This document shows, piece by piece, positions 25,369 through 34,213 of a stretch of 49,051 bases of DNA. The stretch is from Haloarculaceae archaeon H-GB1-1. GTDB taxonomy: Archaea > Halobacteriota > Halobacteria > Halobacteriales > Haloarculaceae. Numbering within the stretch: the first letter of the stretch is position 1; each line of letters starts with the position of its first letter. Under the pieces are notes generated by a model that worked only from the letters and a program-made list of their open reading frames with translations, was not told where the DNA came from and did not search any database. The stretch is taken from contig JARUKX010000030.1 of NCBI GenBank assembly GCA_029688825.1, positions 1 to 49,051 of the forward strand. The letters are read 5' to 3'. The position numbers and the translations under genes were made by a program.

Positions 25369-25507
25369 ACCACACACGGCGGCCGCCAGCGGCTTATACT
25401 GTTGGCCAGCGAGAGAGACCGAGCCGGCTTCGGGACACCAGCACCCGGCGCAGCCCTCGTCGAGCCAGTCGGAAACGCTTAAACGCCGTGACTGGTAACG
25501 GGCCGGT

Positions 25508-25657
25508 ATGGCAAGCTTCGAGGCAGCAGAGAAACGCGTGCTCGACAAACAGATCTGCATGCGCTGTAACGCGCGCAACCCCAAGCGGACCAAGCAGTGC
25601 CGCAAGTGCGGCTACGGCAATCTCCGCCCGAAGAGCAAAGAGCCGCGTAACGCATAA
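25508..25657 (+). CDS. rpl40e: Ribosomal protein L40e
   Basis: This 49-residue zinc-ribbon protein belongs to the large ribosomal subunit. The sequence [15 protein letters not shown] is followed by CMRC (residues 17-20) and CRKC (31-34), the four zinc ligands, then [15 protein letters not shown]. Its high Lys/Arg content stands out in an acidic proteome, as expected for a ribosomal protein. A TATA-like CTTAAAC about 27 bases before the ATG supports the start. A 5-bp hairpin follows directly after the stop. Confidence 0.97.
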   Translation: MASFEAAEKRVLDKQICMRCNARNPKRTKQCRKCGYGNLRPKSKEPRNA

Positions 25658-25666
25658 CGCTGCACT

Positions 25667-25681
25667 GGCCCTTCAGGGGCC
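25667..25681. terminator. Hairpin between L40e and an opposing MBL gene
   Basis: GGCCC/GGGCC with loop TTCAG (perfect 5-bp stem) lies 10 bases after the L40e stop and touches the stop of the opposing gene. It could help end both transcripts, but it lacks a clear U-run. Confidence 0.35.
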
Positions 25682-25682
25682 G

Positions 25683-26291
25683 CTATTCCGGATATTTCGG
25701 TTCTCGTTTCTCCGCCCGGTCGAGTGCCGTCTCCACCACGTCCCGAACGTCGCCGTGGAAGACGCCGCCGTGACCAGCGTACATGTGCTCGACGCCGTCG
25801 GGCAGTCGGTCGAGGAGGTCGCGGATGCTCTCGATGAGTCGCTCGCGGGACTGCCCCTCCAGGTCCGTGCGCCCGAAGCTCCCGTAGTCGAACGCGCCGT
25901 CGTCGTGGACGACCACGTCGCCGCTGAACAGCGAGTGCTCCGAGACCAGCGAGACGTGGTCGTCGGCGTGGCCCGGCGTGTACACCACGTCACACCGTTC
26001 GTCACCGATCAGTACGGTATCACCGTCGTTCAGTTCGCTCGTGCGTCGCGGATGCGGGCCATACGCGTAGACCTCGGGATCGAACGCCTCGCAGACGGCG
26101 TCGAGCTGTTGGACGTGGTCGCCGTGCTGGTGTGTCAGAACGACCGCGTCGAGATCGTCGGTGTACTCCCGGACGACGTCGACGACGCCAGCCATCGCAC
26201 CCGCGTCGACGAGCGTCGTCCGCTCGCCCAGCGCGAGGTAGGCGTTGCAGGTGAACGACTCGGCGTCTTCCGTGACGTTGTGAACGTCCAT
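25683..26291 (-). CDS. MBL-fold metallohydrolase
   Basis: This is a 202-residue metallo-beta-lactamase-fold protein. The main metal motif is VVLTHQHGDHVQQL (about 49-62), with an upstream TTLVDAGAMAGVV and downstream YTPGHADDHVSLVSEHSLFSGD and MYAGHGGVFHGDV. The small size and second glyoxalase-like ordering resemble hydroxyacylglutathione-hydrolase-type relatives, but function is open. The ATG is preferred to an upstream frame that would add residues from the DUF5786 promoter region. It converges on L40e. Confidence 0.83.
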   Translation of the reverse strand: MDVHNVTEDAESFTCNAYLALGERTTLVDAGAMAGVVDVVREYTDDLDAVVLTHQHGDHVQQLDAVCEAFDPEVYAYGPHPRRTSELNDGDTVLIGDERCDVVYTPGHADDHVSLVSEHSLFSGDVVVHDDGAFDYGSFGRTDLEGQSRERLIESIRDLLDRLPDGVEHMYAGHGGVFHGDVRDVVETALDRAEKREPKYPE

Positions 26292-26384
26292 ACGGGATTC
26301 TGTGGCCGGCAGCGGCTTGAGACTGGTGGGCTCGAACCCGCCGAGTGATTTTTTAGTAAGAACCCCTAAGTGATACATGTACAC

Positions 26385-26570
26385 ATGGGGTTCGGGAGCT
26401 ACGACGAGTCAGAGCAAGAGAATCAGGACTACGAGACGGATTTCGATGATGATGATGGGGTCACCGCTGCGGAAAACACACACGACGGCGACGTGGAGTA
26501 CGAATTCACGGCGTCGAACGACGAACTTCTCGACCGACTGAAAGACATCAAGGGCCAGGACAACACGTGA
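26385..26570 (+). CDS. DUF5786-like small acidic protein
   Basis: This is a 61-residue, very acidic protein: MGFGSYDESEQENQDYETDF, then a DDDDG run and a C-terminal amphipathic ELLDRLKDIKG. The MG.(Y)DE.E start and the ending are those of the haloarchaeal DUF5786 family, whose function is unknown. A TTTTTTAG element about 30 bases before the ATG supports the start. Its stop overlaps the GTG of the next gene (ACGTGA), so the two are coupled. Confidence 0.75.
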   Translation: MGFGSYDESEQENQDYETDFDDDDGVTAAENTHDGDVEYEFTASNDELLDRLKDIKGQDNT

Positions 26571-27157
26571 AAGCCGGGGTTCGCGCCCTCGGAATCGCCG
26601 AATCCTTCACCGACGACCGGAGCACCCTCGCGGGGGCTGTGGTCCGTGCCGACCGCGTGGTGGACGGCTTCGCGTTCGGCCGCTGTACCGTCGGTGGCCA
26701 CGACGCAACGGACGCCGTATGCGACGTAATCACCCGGTTGGACCGCCCGGACGTCCGGTACGTGCTGGTGGCGGGCATCGCTCCAGCGTGGTTCAACATT
26801 CTCGACTTGCGAGCGCTGTACGACGCCGTGGAGCGACCGGTCATCTCGATAACCTTCGAGGAGAGCCCCGGGCTGGAGTCCGCCATCGAATCGGCGTTCG
26901 ACGGACAGGAACTGACGCGACGACTGGCGCGCTATCACGCCCAGCCGGATCGCTGGAAGCTGGACGTGGACGACGAGACGCTGTTCGTCCGGAACGTCGG
27001 CTGCACGGAGTCGGAGGCCGCCGACGTCGTGCGGGCGTTCACGCCGGAGGGCGGGCGGCCCGAACCGCTTCGGGTCGCGCGGCTCGCCGCCCGCGGCGTC
27101 GAGTCGGCGTTCGGCGCGGACGCGGACCCGCCGAGCGAGCCGGCCACCGAAGACTGA
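26567..27157 (+). CDS. DUF99 family protein
   Basis: The 196-residue protein is of the archaeal DUF99/UPF0215 family, which structurally resembles endonuclease V. Visible parts are KAGVRALGIAESF, a VAGAVVRADRVVDGFAFG segment, YVLVAGIAPAWFNILDL and RPVISITFEESPGLESAI. Nuclease activity has not been shown in this family as far as I know. The GTG start overlaps the previous gene's stop by 4 bases. It is transcribed with the small acidic protein and is followed by the UDG gene, so a DNA-related role for the cluster is possible but unproven. Confidence 0.8.
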   Translation: MKAGVRALGIAESFTDDRSTLAGAVVRADRVVDGFAFGRCTVGGHDATDAVCDVITRLDRPDVRYVLVAGIAPAWFNILDLRALYDAVERPVISITFEESPGLESAIESAFDGQELTRRLARYHAQPDRWKLDVDDETLFVRNVGCTESEAADVVRAFTPEGGRPEPLRVARLAARGVESAFGADADPPSEPATED

Positions 27158-27194
27158 CCGCTGCGTCTATGTCGGGGCGGGTCCAGCCCCAGGT

Positions 27195-27782
27195 ATGGAC
27201 GACCTGGACGACGACCTGACCGTCGCGTCGTGCACGCGCTGTCCGGACCTCGTCGAGTCGCGGAGTCGCATCGTCAGTGGGGTGGGTCCTGCCGAAGCGG
27301 ACCTGCTGTTCGTGGGCGAAGCACCGGGCGCGAACGAGGACGAGCAGGGCGAGCCGTTCGTCGGTCGCAGCGGCGACGTCCTCGACGACGGCCTCCGCGA
27401 CGTCGGGCTGGCGCGCGCGGACGTGCGCATCACCAACTGCGTTCGCTGTCGCCCGCCGGACAACCGCGACCCGACGAGCGAGGAACTCGCCAACTGCCGC
27501 GGCTATCTGGACGCCGAAATCGCGGCCGTCGACCCGGAGGTCATCGTGACGCTGGGGAAGGTCCCCGGCGAACACCTGCTCGACCGCTCGCTCGCCGTGA
27601 CACAGGAAGCGGGCACCGTCGAGGAGATCGCCATCGACGGCACGAACTACCGCGTCCTCGTCTGCGTCCACCCCGCCGCAACCCTCTACGACCGCTCCCA
27701 GCGGGACACCTTCGCCAGCGCGCTCCAGAAGGCCGCCGAGTTCGCCGACGATGGCGGGCAGTCCCGGTTGGGCGACTATTGA
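27195..27782 (+). CDS. Family 4 uracil-DNA glycosylase
   Basis: This removes uracil from DNA. It has an iron-sulphur cluster of the family 4 type: CTRCPDL (Cys 13 and 16), and the cysteines in ITNCVRCRPPDNRDP and LANCRGYL. The active-site block GEAPGANEDEQGEPFVGRSG (about 36-55) matches the family's GEAPG..ED..G.PFVG.AG. The distal VCVHPAATLYDRSQR holds the conserved catalytic histidine. The 195 residues are normal. GC-rich, acid-tolerant genomes need this enzyme for cytosine deamination repair. Confidence 0.93.
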   Translation: MDDLDDDLTVASCTRCPDLVESRSRIVSGVGPAEADLLFVGEAPGANEDEQGEPFVGRSGDVLDDGLRDVGLARADVRITNCVRCRPPDNRDPTSEELANCRGYLDAEIAAVDPEVIVTLGKVPGEHLLDRSLAVTQEAGTVEEIAIDGTNYRVLVCVHPAATLYDRSQRDTFASALQKAAEFADDGGQSRLGDY

Positions 27783-27825
27783 TCGAAGGGGAAGCGACTT
27801 GAGCGGGGGTCGCGAACGCTCGCAC

Positions 27826-28476
27826 ATGAGCAGCAGCCGCCAGATCGTCGCCGACGTCGTCGTCGTGGACTACGGACTGGGGAACCTCCGCAGCGTTACC
27901 CGCGGGCTGGAGCGGGCCGGCGCTGGCGTCGAGGTCACCGACGACGTAGCCGACTTCGAGGACGCCGACGGCATCGTCCTGCCCGGTGTCGGCGCGTTCA
28001 GCGAGGGGATGGAGAACGCCGGCCCGTTCCGCGACGCCCTGCTGGAACAGGCCGAGTCCGGAACGCCCGTGTTCGGCATCTGCCTCGGCATGCAGATGCT
28101 GTTGACCACGAGCGAAGAAGCCCACCACGAGGGCCAGGGCGACGTCGAAGGTCTCGACCTGATTCCGGGGACGAACGTCCGCTTCCGCGGCGACCAGAAG
28201 GTCCCCCACATGGGCTGGAACGAACTCGACGTCCAGCGCGAGCACCCGCTCGTCGAGGGCGTCGACGGCGAGCACGCCTACTTCGTCCACTCCTACTACG
28301 CCGACCCCGACGACGCGGACGCGGTGGTCGCGACGACCGACTACGGCGTCGACTTCCCGGCCGTCATCGCCAACGAGGCCGGCAACGTCTTCGGGACGCA
28401 GTTCCACCCCGAGAAGTCCGGCGAGACCGGGCTACGTATCCTGCGGAACTTCGTCGATATCTGCGCTGAGGAGTAG
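27826..28476 (+). CDS. hisH: Imidazole glycerol phosphate synthase glutaminase subunit HisH
   Basis: The glutaminase half feeds ammonia to HisF in histidine synthesis. The 216 residues carry VVDYGLGNLRSVTRGLE, LPGVGAFSEGM, nucleophile Cys in FGICLGMQMLLTTSEE (about 81-96), and the His-Glu pair in GTQFHPEKSGETG. No other his genes lie in the window, so the pathway is dispersed, as is common in haloarchaea. The start is placed at MSSSRQIVADVVVVDYG. Confidence 0.94.
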   Translation: MSSSRQIVADVVVVDYGLGNLRSVTRGLERAGAGVEVTDDVADFEDADGIVLPGVGAFSEGMENAGPFRDALLEQAESGTPVFGICLGMQMLLTTSEEAHHEGQGDVEGLDLIPGTNVRFRGDQKVPHMGWNELDVQREHPLVEGVDGEHAYFVHSYYADPDDADAVVATTDYGVDFPAVIANEAGNVFGTQFHPEKSGETGLRILRNFVDICAEE

Positions 28477-28491
28477 ACCGCCGTCCTGTTT

Positions 28492-28764
28492 TCAGCCCAC
28501 GATCAGCCACACCGCGAGCGCGAGCGCCAGCAGAATCGCCAGAAACGCCGCGAGTTCGTACCACCGACGCGGCACGGGTTCGCTGCCGGACCGATACTGC
28601 TCGGGGTGACGGTACGCGAACCCGGCGATGAGGAGATCTGCCAGCGAGACGCCGAGGAAGGCGTAGCCCGTCGAATCGCCGACGAGCAGGTCGCTCACGC
28701 CCAGTCCGGCGTGGACGACGCCGACGACGGCGAACCCGAGGGCGATGAAACTGGCGCGTCGCAT
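28492..28764 (-). CDS. Small membrane protein
   Basis: The 90-residue protein has about three hydrophobic helices (RASFIALGFAVVGVVHAGL, DSTGYAFLGVSLADLLIAGFAY and RWYELAAFLAILLALALAVWLIVG). The middle loop HPEQYRSGSEPVPRR is polar and basic. It has no recognised family and is probably an integral membrane protein of unknown role. It sits 16 bases from hisH's end, convergent with it, and its other neighbour, the lipoprotein gene, is on the same strand. Confidence 0.65.
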   Translation of the reverse strand: MRRASFIALGFAVVGVVHAGLGVSDLLVGDSTGYAFLGVSLADLLIAGFAYRHPEQYRSGSEPVPRRWYELAAFLAILLALALAVWLIVG

Positions 28765-28795
28765 AGCGGGCGGTCACGACCCCGAGGCGTCAGCC

Positions 28796-29425
28796 TTACG
28801 ACAACCGCACGGCGTCGAGGTACCGCGTCACCTCGGACTCCCAGACGACGCTGATGCCGACGGCGACGATGCCGGGGCCGTCGTGGTCGACGGGATACTC
28901 GTAGGTGGCCCAGCCCTCGTGGTTCTCGACGGCCTGGGTGGTGTCGAACGTCCCCTCGACCAGGTCGGTCCGGGGGCCGGCGTACGCGGCGACTCTGGTG
29001 ACGACGGTGAACGACTCCGAGTCGCTGTGGACGTCGAGGGCGAGCGAGTCGTACTCGCTCAGGTCGACGTCCTGTTGGACCCAGAGCGTCCCGTCGTCCT
29101 GCCGCCCGTCGATATAGAGCGAGAGGGCGTGGTCGCCGTCAGCGGCCGCGGGCGCGTCGGGGTCGTCGGCGTTCACGGGGCGGGCCTCGGTCTCCACGAG
29201 GCCGTCGCTGTTCGGGTCTTCCGGGAGGTCCTTCCCGACGGTCCACCCGTCGAGTCCATCCTCGAAGCTGCCGTTTTGCAGTCGCATGGGTTGTGGCGTC
29301 GTCGTGGGAGGGCGTTCGGTTTCGGTGGGCGTCTCGGTCGGCGTGGGTTGCTCGGCGACGCGACAGCCCGCGAGTCCGAGGGAGGCCGTCACGCCGAGGG
29401 CGGCGAGGTAGCGACGTCGGCGCAT
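28796..29425 (-). CDS. Secreted lipoprotein with carbohydrate-binding-like domain
   Basis: An arginine-rich start (MRRRRYLAALGVTASLGLAGC) carries a lipobox LAGC at residues 18-21, giving a lipid-anchored exported protein (possibly by the Tat route, though the RR pair is followed by YL, not a full motif). A Thr/Pro-rich linker (PTPTETPTETERPPTTTP) follows. The rest resembles a beta-sandwich with a NGSFEDGLDGWTVG opening, as in carbohydrate-binding modules, and ends with VTRYLDAVRLS. Function is unknown. The family probably binds sugar or surface material. Confidence 0.72.
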   Translation of the reverse strand: MRRRRYLAALGVTASLGLAGCRVAEQPTPTETPTETERPPTTTPQPMRLQNGSFEDGLDGWTVGKDLPEDPNSDGLVETEARPVNADDPDAPAAADGDHALSLYIDGRQDDGTLWVQQDVDLSEYDSLALDVHSDSESFTVVTRVAAYAGPRTDLVEGTFDTTQAVENHEGWATYEYPVDHDGPGIVAVGISVVWESEVTRYLDAVRLS

Positions 29426-29467
29426 GGGAGCGGTAGCAAATGGGGGTTGAAAACCGAATCGGTCGTG

Positions 29468-29857
29468 CTAGAGGAACTCACGGACCTCGGAGTACCACAT
29501 GTCGTGGTGGTCCACGGCGTCGATGGCGTGGGCGATCTTCGCAGCGATGGTGTGCCAGCAGAGCTGGTCCGGGTCCGACTGGTCGAGGTTGTACTCGGCG
29601 TCCTTGCAGGTACAGCCGTCGGCCTCCACGACGTACTCGTCGGCGTGGCCGACGACCACGGTGAAATCGCGGTACTCCTTGACGCGCCGCTCGGCGACGG
29701 CTTCGATGGCCCGCGTTCCCCGGGAGCCGTGGGCGTCGATGATCTGCTCGACGACCTCCGGCGTGAGTTCGCCAGCCCCTTCGAGCGCCGACTCCCACTC
29801 CTCGACCGCTGTCACCACTGCAGATTGGGACGCACCGGGGAAAATTGGTTCGGTCAC
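29468..29857 (-). CDS. SWIM zinc finger protein
   Basis: This 129-residue protein has a SWIM-type metal site CxCx(15)CxH: Cys82, Cys84, Cys100, His102. It lies after EYVVEADG and before a helix TIAAKIAHAID. The N-terminal helical part (residues 1-70) includes EEWESALEGAGELTPEVVEQI. SWIM domains bind DNA or proteins, and haloarchaea have such small members near recombination genes, though none is nearby here. The function is undetermined. Confidence 0.78.
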   Translation of the reverse strand: MTEPIFPGASQSAVVTAVEEWESALEGAGELTPEVVEQIIDAHGSRGTRAIEAVAERRVKEYRDFTVVVGHADEYVVEADGCTCKDAEYNLDQSDPDQLCWHTIAAKIAHAIDAVDHHDMWYSEVREFL

Positions 29858-29978
29858 GCTGCCGTCGAGCGGAGTTTCTTCGACGCCGCCACCGTCGAAA
29901 CGCGACGCTTTTGTCGGCGCTGGTCACAGGTGCGCGCGTGTATGGAACCCACACGACTGGGCCGGTCGGGAGCGGCCG

Positions 29979-31181
29979 ATGACCGCCGCCACCAGCGTTC
30001 CGGGTCGCACGGCGTTTCGACGGTGGCGGGGGGTCCTCGCGGTCCTGGCCTGGCAGGTCGTCGCCAGCGCCTGCTACTATGCGGTCTTCGCTGCCACGGC
30101 GTCGATCCGCCGCACTGTCGGGCTGTCCGGGTTCGAGATCGGCGTCCTGCTGGCCGCGCTGACGTTGGGGTACACGCTGTTTCTCTTTCCCGCGGGGGCG
30201 GCCGTCGACGCGTTCGGCGACCGACTGCCGATGGTCGCCGGCCTACTCGGACTGGGTGGCGGTGCGGTGGCGTTCGGAAGCGTCGGCACGTTCCCGGTGC
30301 TGGTGGCCGTGACGCTGCTCTACGGCGGGGCGTACGCCAGCGCCATGCCGGCGACGAACCGGGCTATCACGGTCCGCGCGCCGCCGGGACAGTACAACCT
30401 CGCCATCGGCGTCAAGCAGGTCGGCGTCACGGGCGGGAGCGCGATTGCGGCGGTCCTCGTCACCAACGCCGACGCGGCCGGACTCGGGTGGCAGTCGGCG
30501 TTCTACGGCCTCGGCGGCCTCGCAATCCTCGTCGCCGTGGGGTTCGCGCTGACCTACGAGGGCGCGGACGGCTTCGGTGACCCGGGTCTCCCCGACCTCG
30601 GGGCACTCCGGGGCGACCGGACGTACCTCCTGCTGGCGGGGAGCGGGCTGTTCCTCGGGGCATCGATCTTCGCCACCACCGGCTACGTCGTCCCGTACTT
30701 CGAGGGGAGCCTCGGCGCGTCGCTGCGGACCGCAGGGTTCGTCCTCGCTGGGATGCAACTCACGGGCAGCGCGGGCCGCATCGTCGTCGGCTCCGTCGCG
30801 GACAGACTTCCGGGGTCCGACGAGCGGTCTGCCCTCGGCGTCATGGCGGTCCAGACGCTCGCCGGTGCCGCGGTCCTGCTCGCGTTGCCGGGACTCGGAG
30901 TCACGGCGGCCATCGCGGCTGCCGTCGTCCTCGGCGTCGCGATGCTCGGCGGCACCGGACTGTATCACGGGACCCTCGTCGTCCTCGTCGACGACGACGC
31001 CTCGGGCGCGGCCACGGCGGGTGGACAGGCGACCATCAACGTCGGCGGACTCCTCGCGCCGCCGCTGTTCGGGCTGCTCGCCGACGGCGTGGGCTACGCG
31101 ACCGCCTGGACGGTGATGGGCTGTTCGCTCGTGGTCTCGGCAATCCTCCTGGGCGCGGCCTGGCGCTCGACGGACGCCTGA
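29979..31181 (+). CDS. Major facilitator superfamily transporter
   Basis: This 400-residue protein has about 12 membrane helices and the MFS loop signature [13 protein letters not shown] (about 65-77) between helices 2 and 3, with a matching [17 protein letters not shown] (about 268-284) in the second half. [21 protein letters not shown] resembles the nitrate/sugar-type MFS mid-helix region. The substrate is unknown. An alternative upstream ATG is in another frame. The first residues, [18 protein letters not shown], form a short basic lead. It follows the SWIM gene on the opposite strand. Confidence 0.88.
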   Translation: MTAATSVPGRTAFRRWRGVLAVLAWQVVASACYYAVFAATASIRRTVGLSGFEIGVLLAALTLGYTLFLFPAGAAVDAFGDRLPMVAGLLGLGGGAVAFGSVGTFPVLVAVTLLYGGAYASAMPATNRAITVRAPPGQYNLAIGVKQVGVTGGSAIAAVLVTNADAAGLGWQSAFYGLGGLAILVAVGFALTYEGADGFGDPGLPDLGALRGDRTYLLLAGSGLFLGASIFATTGYVVPYFEGSLGASLRTAGFVLAGMQLTGSAGRIVVGSVADRLPGSDERSALGVMAVQTLAGAAVLLALPGLGVTAAIAAAVVLGVAMLGGTGLYHGTLVVLVDDDASGAATAGGQATINVGGLLAPPLFGLLADGVGYATAWTVMGCSLVVSAILLGAAWRSTDA

Positions 31182-31221
31182 GAGCGCAACGGCTTTCGAC
31201 CCCGAGCGACGAATCGCCGGT

Positions 31222-32328
31222 ATGCGCGTTCAGGAGGGAGCCGTCGAGGTGGAGGTGCCCGAGCAGCCGGACGATGGCGTCGGCGACGACGTGTTCTTCA
31301 ATCCAGTCCAGGAGCTAAACCGGGACGTGACGATAGCGACGCTGCGGGCGTTCCGCGAGCGGGAGCCGAAGGCGTCGTCGACGTACCTCGACGCGACGGC
31401 GGCGAGCGGCGTCCGCGGCGTCCGGGCCGCGGCCGACGGCTGGGACGTGACCTGCTGCGACGTCGACCCCGACGCCGTGGCACTGTGCGAGCGGAACCTC
31501 GCCGCCAACGACTGCGACGGCGAAGTGGTTCACCGGAACGCAAACGCGCTCATGCACGACCGGCGGTTCGACGTGGTTGACGTCGACCCGTTCGGGACGC
31601 CCATCCCATTCGCGGACGCCACGTTCGCGAACACAGACGGGTTGGCCTGCATCACCGCCACGGACACCGCACCGCTGTGTGGCGCGCACTTCAACTCCGG
31701 CGTCCGCAGTTACAGCGCGGTTCCGCGAAACACGGAGTACCACGCCGAGATGGGGGTCCGCATCCTCCTCTCCGCGCTCGTTCGGACCGCCGCGCGGTAC
31801 GACGTGGCGGCGCGTCCGGTGTTGACCCACGCCACGAAGCACTACGCCCGGACGTACCTCGACCTCGAATCCGGAGCGCAGGCTGCCGACGCGGCCATCG
31901 ACGAACTCGGCTATATCCACCACTGCCAGCAGTGCCTCTGGCGCGAGACGAACGACGGTCTCATCGCAGACGCGCCCGAAGCGTGTCCGAACTGCGGCGA
32001 ACACCTCCAGACCGCAGGTCCAGTCTGGCTCGGCCGGACCTGCGACCCGGCGTTCGTCGAGTCGGTCGCCGAGCACGTGACCGACGAGATGGGGACCGCC
32101 GAGAACGCTCGCGAACTACTGGCGACGCTGGCGGGCGAACTCGACGAGCCGACCCACTACGACCAGCACCGACTGTGCAAGCGCTGGTCGACCGGTGCCG
32201 GCAGTATGGACGGGTTCCTCGACGCGCTCCGAGACGCCGGCTACGACGCGTCACGGACCCACTACGGCGGGACGACGTTCAAGACGGACGCCGACGTGGT
32301 CGAGATCCGCGACGCGACCCAGGCGTAG
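31222..32328 (+). CDS. trm1: tRNA (guanine-26 N2) dimethyltransferase Trm1
   Basis: Trm1 methylates G26 of tRNAs with SAM. The 368 residues include the opening [17 protein letters not shown], the SAM-binding [16 protein letters not shown] (about 54-69), the catalytic [14 protein letters not shown] (about 118-131) and the [10 protein letters not shown] segment. A C-terminal zinc ribbon (CQQCLW and CPNCG, about 235-260) is typical of archaeal Trm1. The downstream part ([14 protein letters not shown]) matches the family. It begins 41 bases after the MFS gene and converges on a membrane gene. Confidence 0.94.
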   Translation: MRVQEGAVEVEVPEQPDDGVGDDVFFNPVQELNRDVTIATLRAFREREPKASSTYLDATAASGVRGVRAAADGWDVTCCDVDPDAVALCERNLAANDCDGEVVHRNANALMHDRRFDVVDVDPFGTPIPFADATFANTDGLACITATDTAPLCGAHFNSGVRSYSAVPRNTEYHAEMGVRILLSALVRTAARYDVAARPVLTHATKHYARTYLDLESGAQAADAAIDELGYIHHCQQCLWRETNDGLIADAPEACPNCGEHLQTAGPVWLGRTCDPAFVESVAEHVTDEMGTAENARELLATLAGELDEPTHYDQHRLCKRWSTGAGSMDGFLDALRDAGYDASRTHYGGTTFKTDADVVEIRDATQA

Positions 32329-32334
32329 GGGACG

Positions 32335-32703
32335 TTACCTGGTCTGGACCCAGCGAGTGCCGTCCACGACGACGTGGTACACCGGCCGGAGGAAGTAGTT
32401 CGCCATCGCGAGCAGCCCCATGACGCCGCCGAGCGTCTTGAGTTCGCCCGACGTGGCCTCGAACCAGACGAGGACGACGACGGTCGCCAGCGTCGGGACC
32501 GCCCAGAGGAGGTGCTCGTCGCCCGCGAGCCACGGGAGCGAGCCGTCGAGTCGCCGGGCGAGCACGAACGACCCGCCCGAGAGGGCGGCCAGCGCGAGGA
32601 CGACGAGGAGCGAGCCGGAGAGTCCGAGAGCGCCGATACCGGCGAGCAGCAGTCCCGCGACCAGCACCGTCACCGTCACGTTCACGAGCACCCGGTCGAG
32701 CAT
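32335..32703 (-). CDS. Small four-helix membrane protein
   Basis: The 122-residue protein has hydrophobic helices RVLVNVTVTVLVAGLLLAG, LLVVLALAALSGGSFVLA, LLWAVPTLATVVVLVWF and LGGVMGLLAMANYFLRP. No catalytic motif or family was recognised. The end (YHVVVDGTRWVQTR) is polar. The gene starts divergently from the BrkB-type gene, about 80 bases apart, sharing a promoter region. Coding is supported by the regular helix pattern and acidic-to-neutral composition. Confidence 0.7.
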   Translation of the reverse strand: MLDRVLVNVTVTVLVAGLLLAGIGALGLSGSLLVVLALAALSGGSFVLARRLDGSLPWLAGDEHLLWAVPTLATVVVLVWFEATSGELKTLGGVMGLLAMANYFLRPVYHVVVDGTRWVQTR

Positions 32704-32784
32704 AGCCCCGGCTTCGCCGACGGCGTAGGAAGGTCTTTCGTGTCCGCCCCCGGCTATTAGTTCTCGCGCCTCGGAGACGAAGCC

Positions 32785-33612
32785 GTGGACGTGATCGGTT
32801 CGGTGCGACGCGTCGTCGCGCTCGGGAAAGAGATAGTCGCAGTCGCACGCGCGGAGGAGCTGACCTTCCTCGCGGCGGCCATCGCCTACTACGCGCTCGT
32901 GTCGATATTCCCGCTCCTGTTGCTCGTCCTCTCGGCGGCGTCGGTGTTCGGTGGGGAAGCGCTCGCCGCCGAGATCGTCGAGACGGCGGGCACTGCGCTG
33001 TCGCCGGTCGAGACCGACCTGATACGGAACACGCTCGTCGGAGCCAGCGGTCGCGGTGGCGCGACCGTCTTCGGCCTGCTCGTGCTCCTGTGGAGCGGTC
33101 TCAAGGTGTTCCGCGGACTCGACGTCGCGTTCGGCCACCTCTACCAGACGGACGAGTCGAAGCCGTTCCTCAGCACGGTTCGTGACGCCCTCGTGGTGCT
33201 CGTCGGGGTCGCAGTCGCCGTCGGGACGACCGTCGCCGTCAGTACGCTGGTCGCGCTCTCCGCCCTCGTCGGGGAGACAGCGGGCGTCGTCGGAAACGCG
33301 GGTCTGGTCGTCGTCCTCGGGGCCATGTTCCTTCCGCTGTACTACTTCCTCCCGGACCACCAGGTTGGCGTCGGCGAGGCCGTTCCCGGGACGCTCTTCG
33401 CGGCCGTTTCGTGGGCGCTGCTCGCCGCCGGATTCGGGTTCTACGCGGACTCGGCCGGCAGCTTCCAGCTCTACGGGGTCGTCGGTGGCGTGCTCCTGCT
33501 CGTGACCTGGCTCTACCTCGGCGCAATCGTCCTCCTGTTCGGGGCGACGCTCAACGTCGTCCTCGCAGAACACCGGGACCGGCACTTACAACACCCACCC
33601 AGTCGACAGTAA
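32785..33612 (+). CDS. YihY/BrkB-family membrane protein
   Basis: This 275-residue inner-membrane protein has six or more helices and the family signs TFLAAAIAYYALVSIFPLLLL (about 27-47), LYQTDESKPFL and GVGEAVPGTLFAAVSWALL. The YihY/BrkB family was once called ribonuclease BN, and its true role (possible transporter) is not settled. The GTG start is chosen because it precedes DVIGSVRRV in the family's usual N-terminus. A small coiled-coil membrane protein gene follows after 12 bases, likely co-transcribed. Confidence 0.9.
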   Translation: MDVIGSVRRVVALGKEIVAVARAEELTFLAAAIAYYALVSIFPLLLLVLSAASVFGGEALAAEIVETAGTALSPVETDLIRNTLVGASGRGGATVFGLLVLLWSGLKVFRGLDVAFGHLYQTDESKPFLSTVRDALVVLVGVAVAVGTTVAVSTLVALSALVGETAGVVGNAGLVVVLGAMFLPLYYFLPDHQVGVGEAVPGTLFAAVSWALLAAGFGFYADSAGSFQLYGVVGGVLLLVTWLYLGAIVLLFGATLNVVLAEHRDRHLQHPPSRQ

Positions 33613-33624
33613 TCGCACGAGCGT

Positions 33625-34041
33625 ATGAGCTACGGGGACGACGAAGCACCGACCGACGAGCCGGCAGGAGGCGACGACCCGACCGCTCCCAGCGACCGGG
33701 AGGTGGCCGAACTCCGGGAAGAGTTGTCGGACCTGCAGGACCGCATCGACGAGCGGACGCTCCACCGCGACGACGTCGAAGCCGACCTCCGCAAGTACGT
33801 CAGGCGGCGGCTCCGCCGTGGTCACGCGCGCGGCTGGGGACCGTATCTCGTCCTCCTGTACGGAACGGGGATGACCCTCGGCGCGTTCTACTTCCTCTCC
33901 GGCGGCTGGGCCATCCTCGCGATGATCGTCGTCTGGCTGTCCACCCTGGGACTGTTCGTCTTCATGCTGATGGTGGGCTTCCTGCTGCAGACGGGTGCGC
34001 GGGCCGCAGGCGTAGCCGGATCTTTACGAGACCTTCGGTAG
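33625..34041 (+). CDS. Small coiled-coil membrane protein
   Basis: This 138-residue protein has a soluble acidic start, then a coiled coil (VAELREELSDLQDRIDERTL, about 28-47), a basic stretch (RKYVRRRLRRGHARGW) and two membrane helices (YLVLLYGTGMTLGAFYFL and ILAMIVVWLSTLGLFVFML). It follows the BrkB-type gene closely and runs in the same direction, so it may act with it. No known family was recognised. Its length and layout resemble other short haloarchaeal membrane proteins of unknown role. Confidence 0.72.
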   Translation: MSYGDDEAPTDEPAGGDDPTAPSDREVAELREELSDLQDRIDERTLHRDDVEADLRKYVRRRLRRGHARGWGPYLVLLYGTGMTLGAFYFLSGGWAILAMIVVWLSTLGLFVFMLMVGFLLQTGARAAGVAGSLRDLR

Positions 34042-34183
34042 TCGGTCGCTCGACCCCGAGCGTTCCCGTTGCTCACGACCGACACCCGCGACTGCTGCCC
34101 GCCAGTATCGTACCATCGGTAAGCAGAGCTTTCCGTACGCAAATCACGAGAGTAGTCCCTGCTTAGTGAGAACTACCATCTGA

Positions 34184-34188
34184 TTTAT
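34184..34188 (+). promoter_or_regulatory. TATA-like element upstream of secreted protein gene
   Basis: TTTAT at this site lies about 27 bases before the ATG of the exported protein gene, matching a leaderless haloarchaeal promoter. A palindrome lies between it and the ATG. Confidence 0.45.
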
Positions 34189-34196
34189 CTCCTATG

Positions 34197-34210
34197 CGAA
34201 CGATTGTTCG
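34197..34210. promoter_or_regulatory. Palindrome between TATA box and start codon
   Basis: CGAAC-GATT-GTTCG is a perfect 5-bp-arm palindrome just before the ATG at 34214. Its position between TATA and start suits a repressor site. The protein that would bind it is unknown. Confidence 0.35.
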
Positions 34211-34213
34211 TGC

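Noticed and set aside
26310-26356. tRNA-like T-arm (GGTGGGCTCGAACCCGCC) followed by a T-run
   Set aside because: No matching acceptor, D or anticodon arms lie on either strand, and the left side is coding. The T-run is better explained as the DUF5786 promoter. At most it is a chance hairpin or old tRNA remnant.
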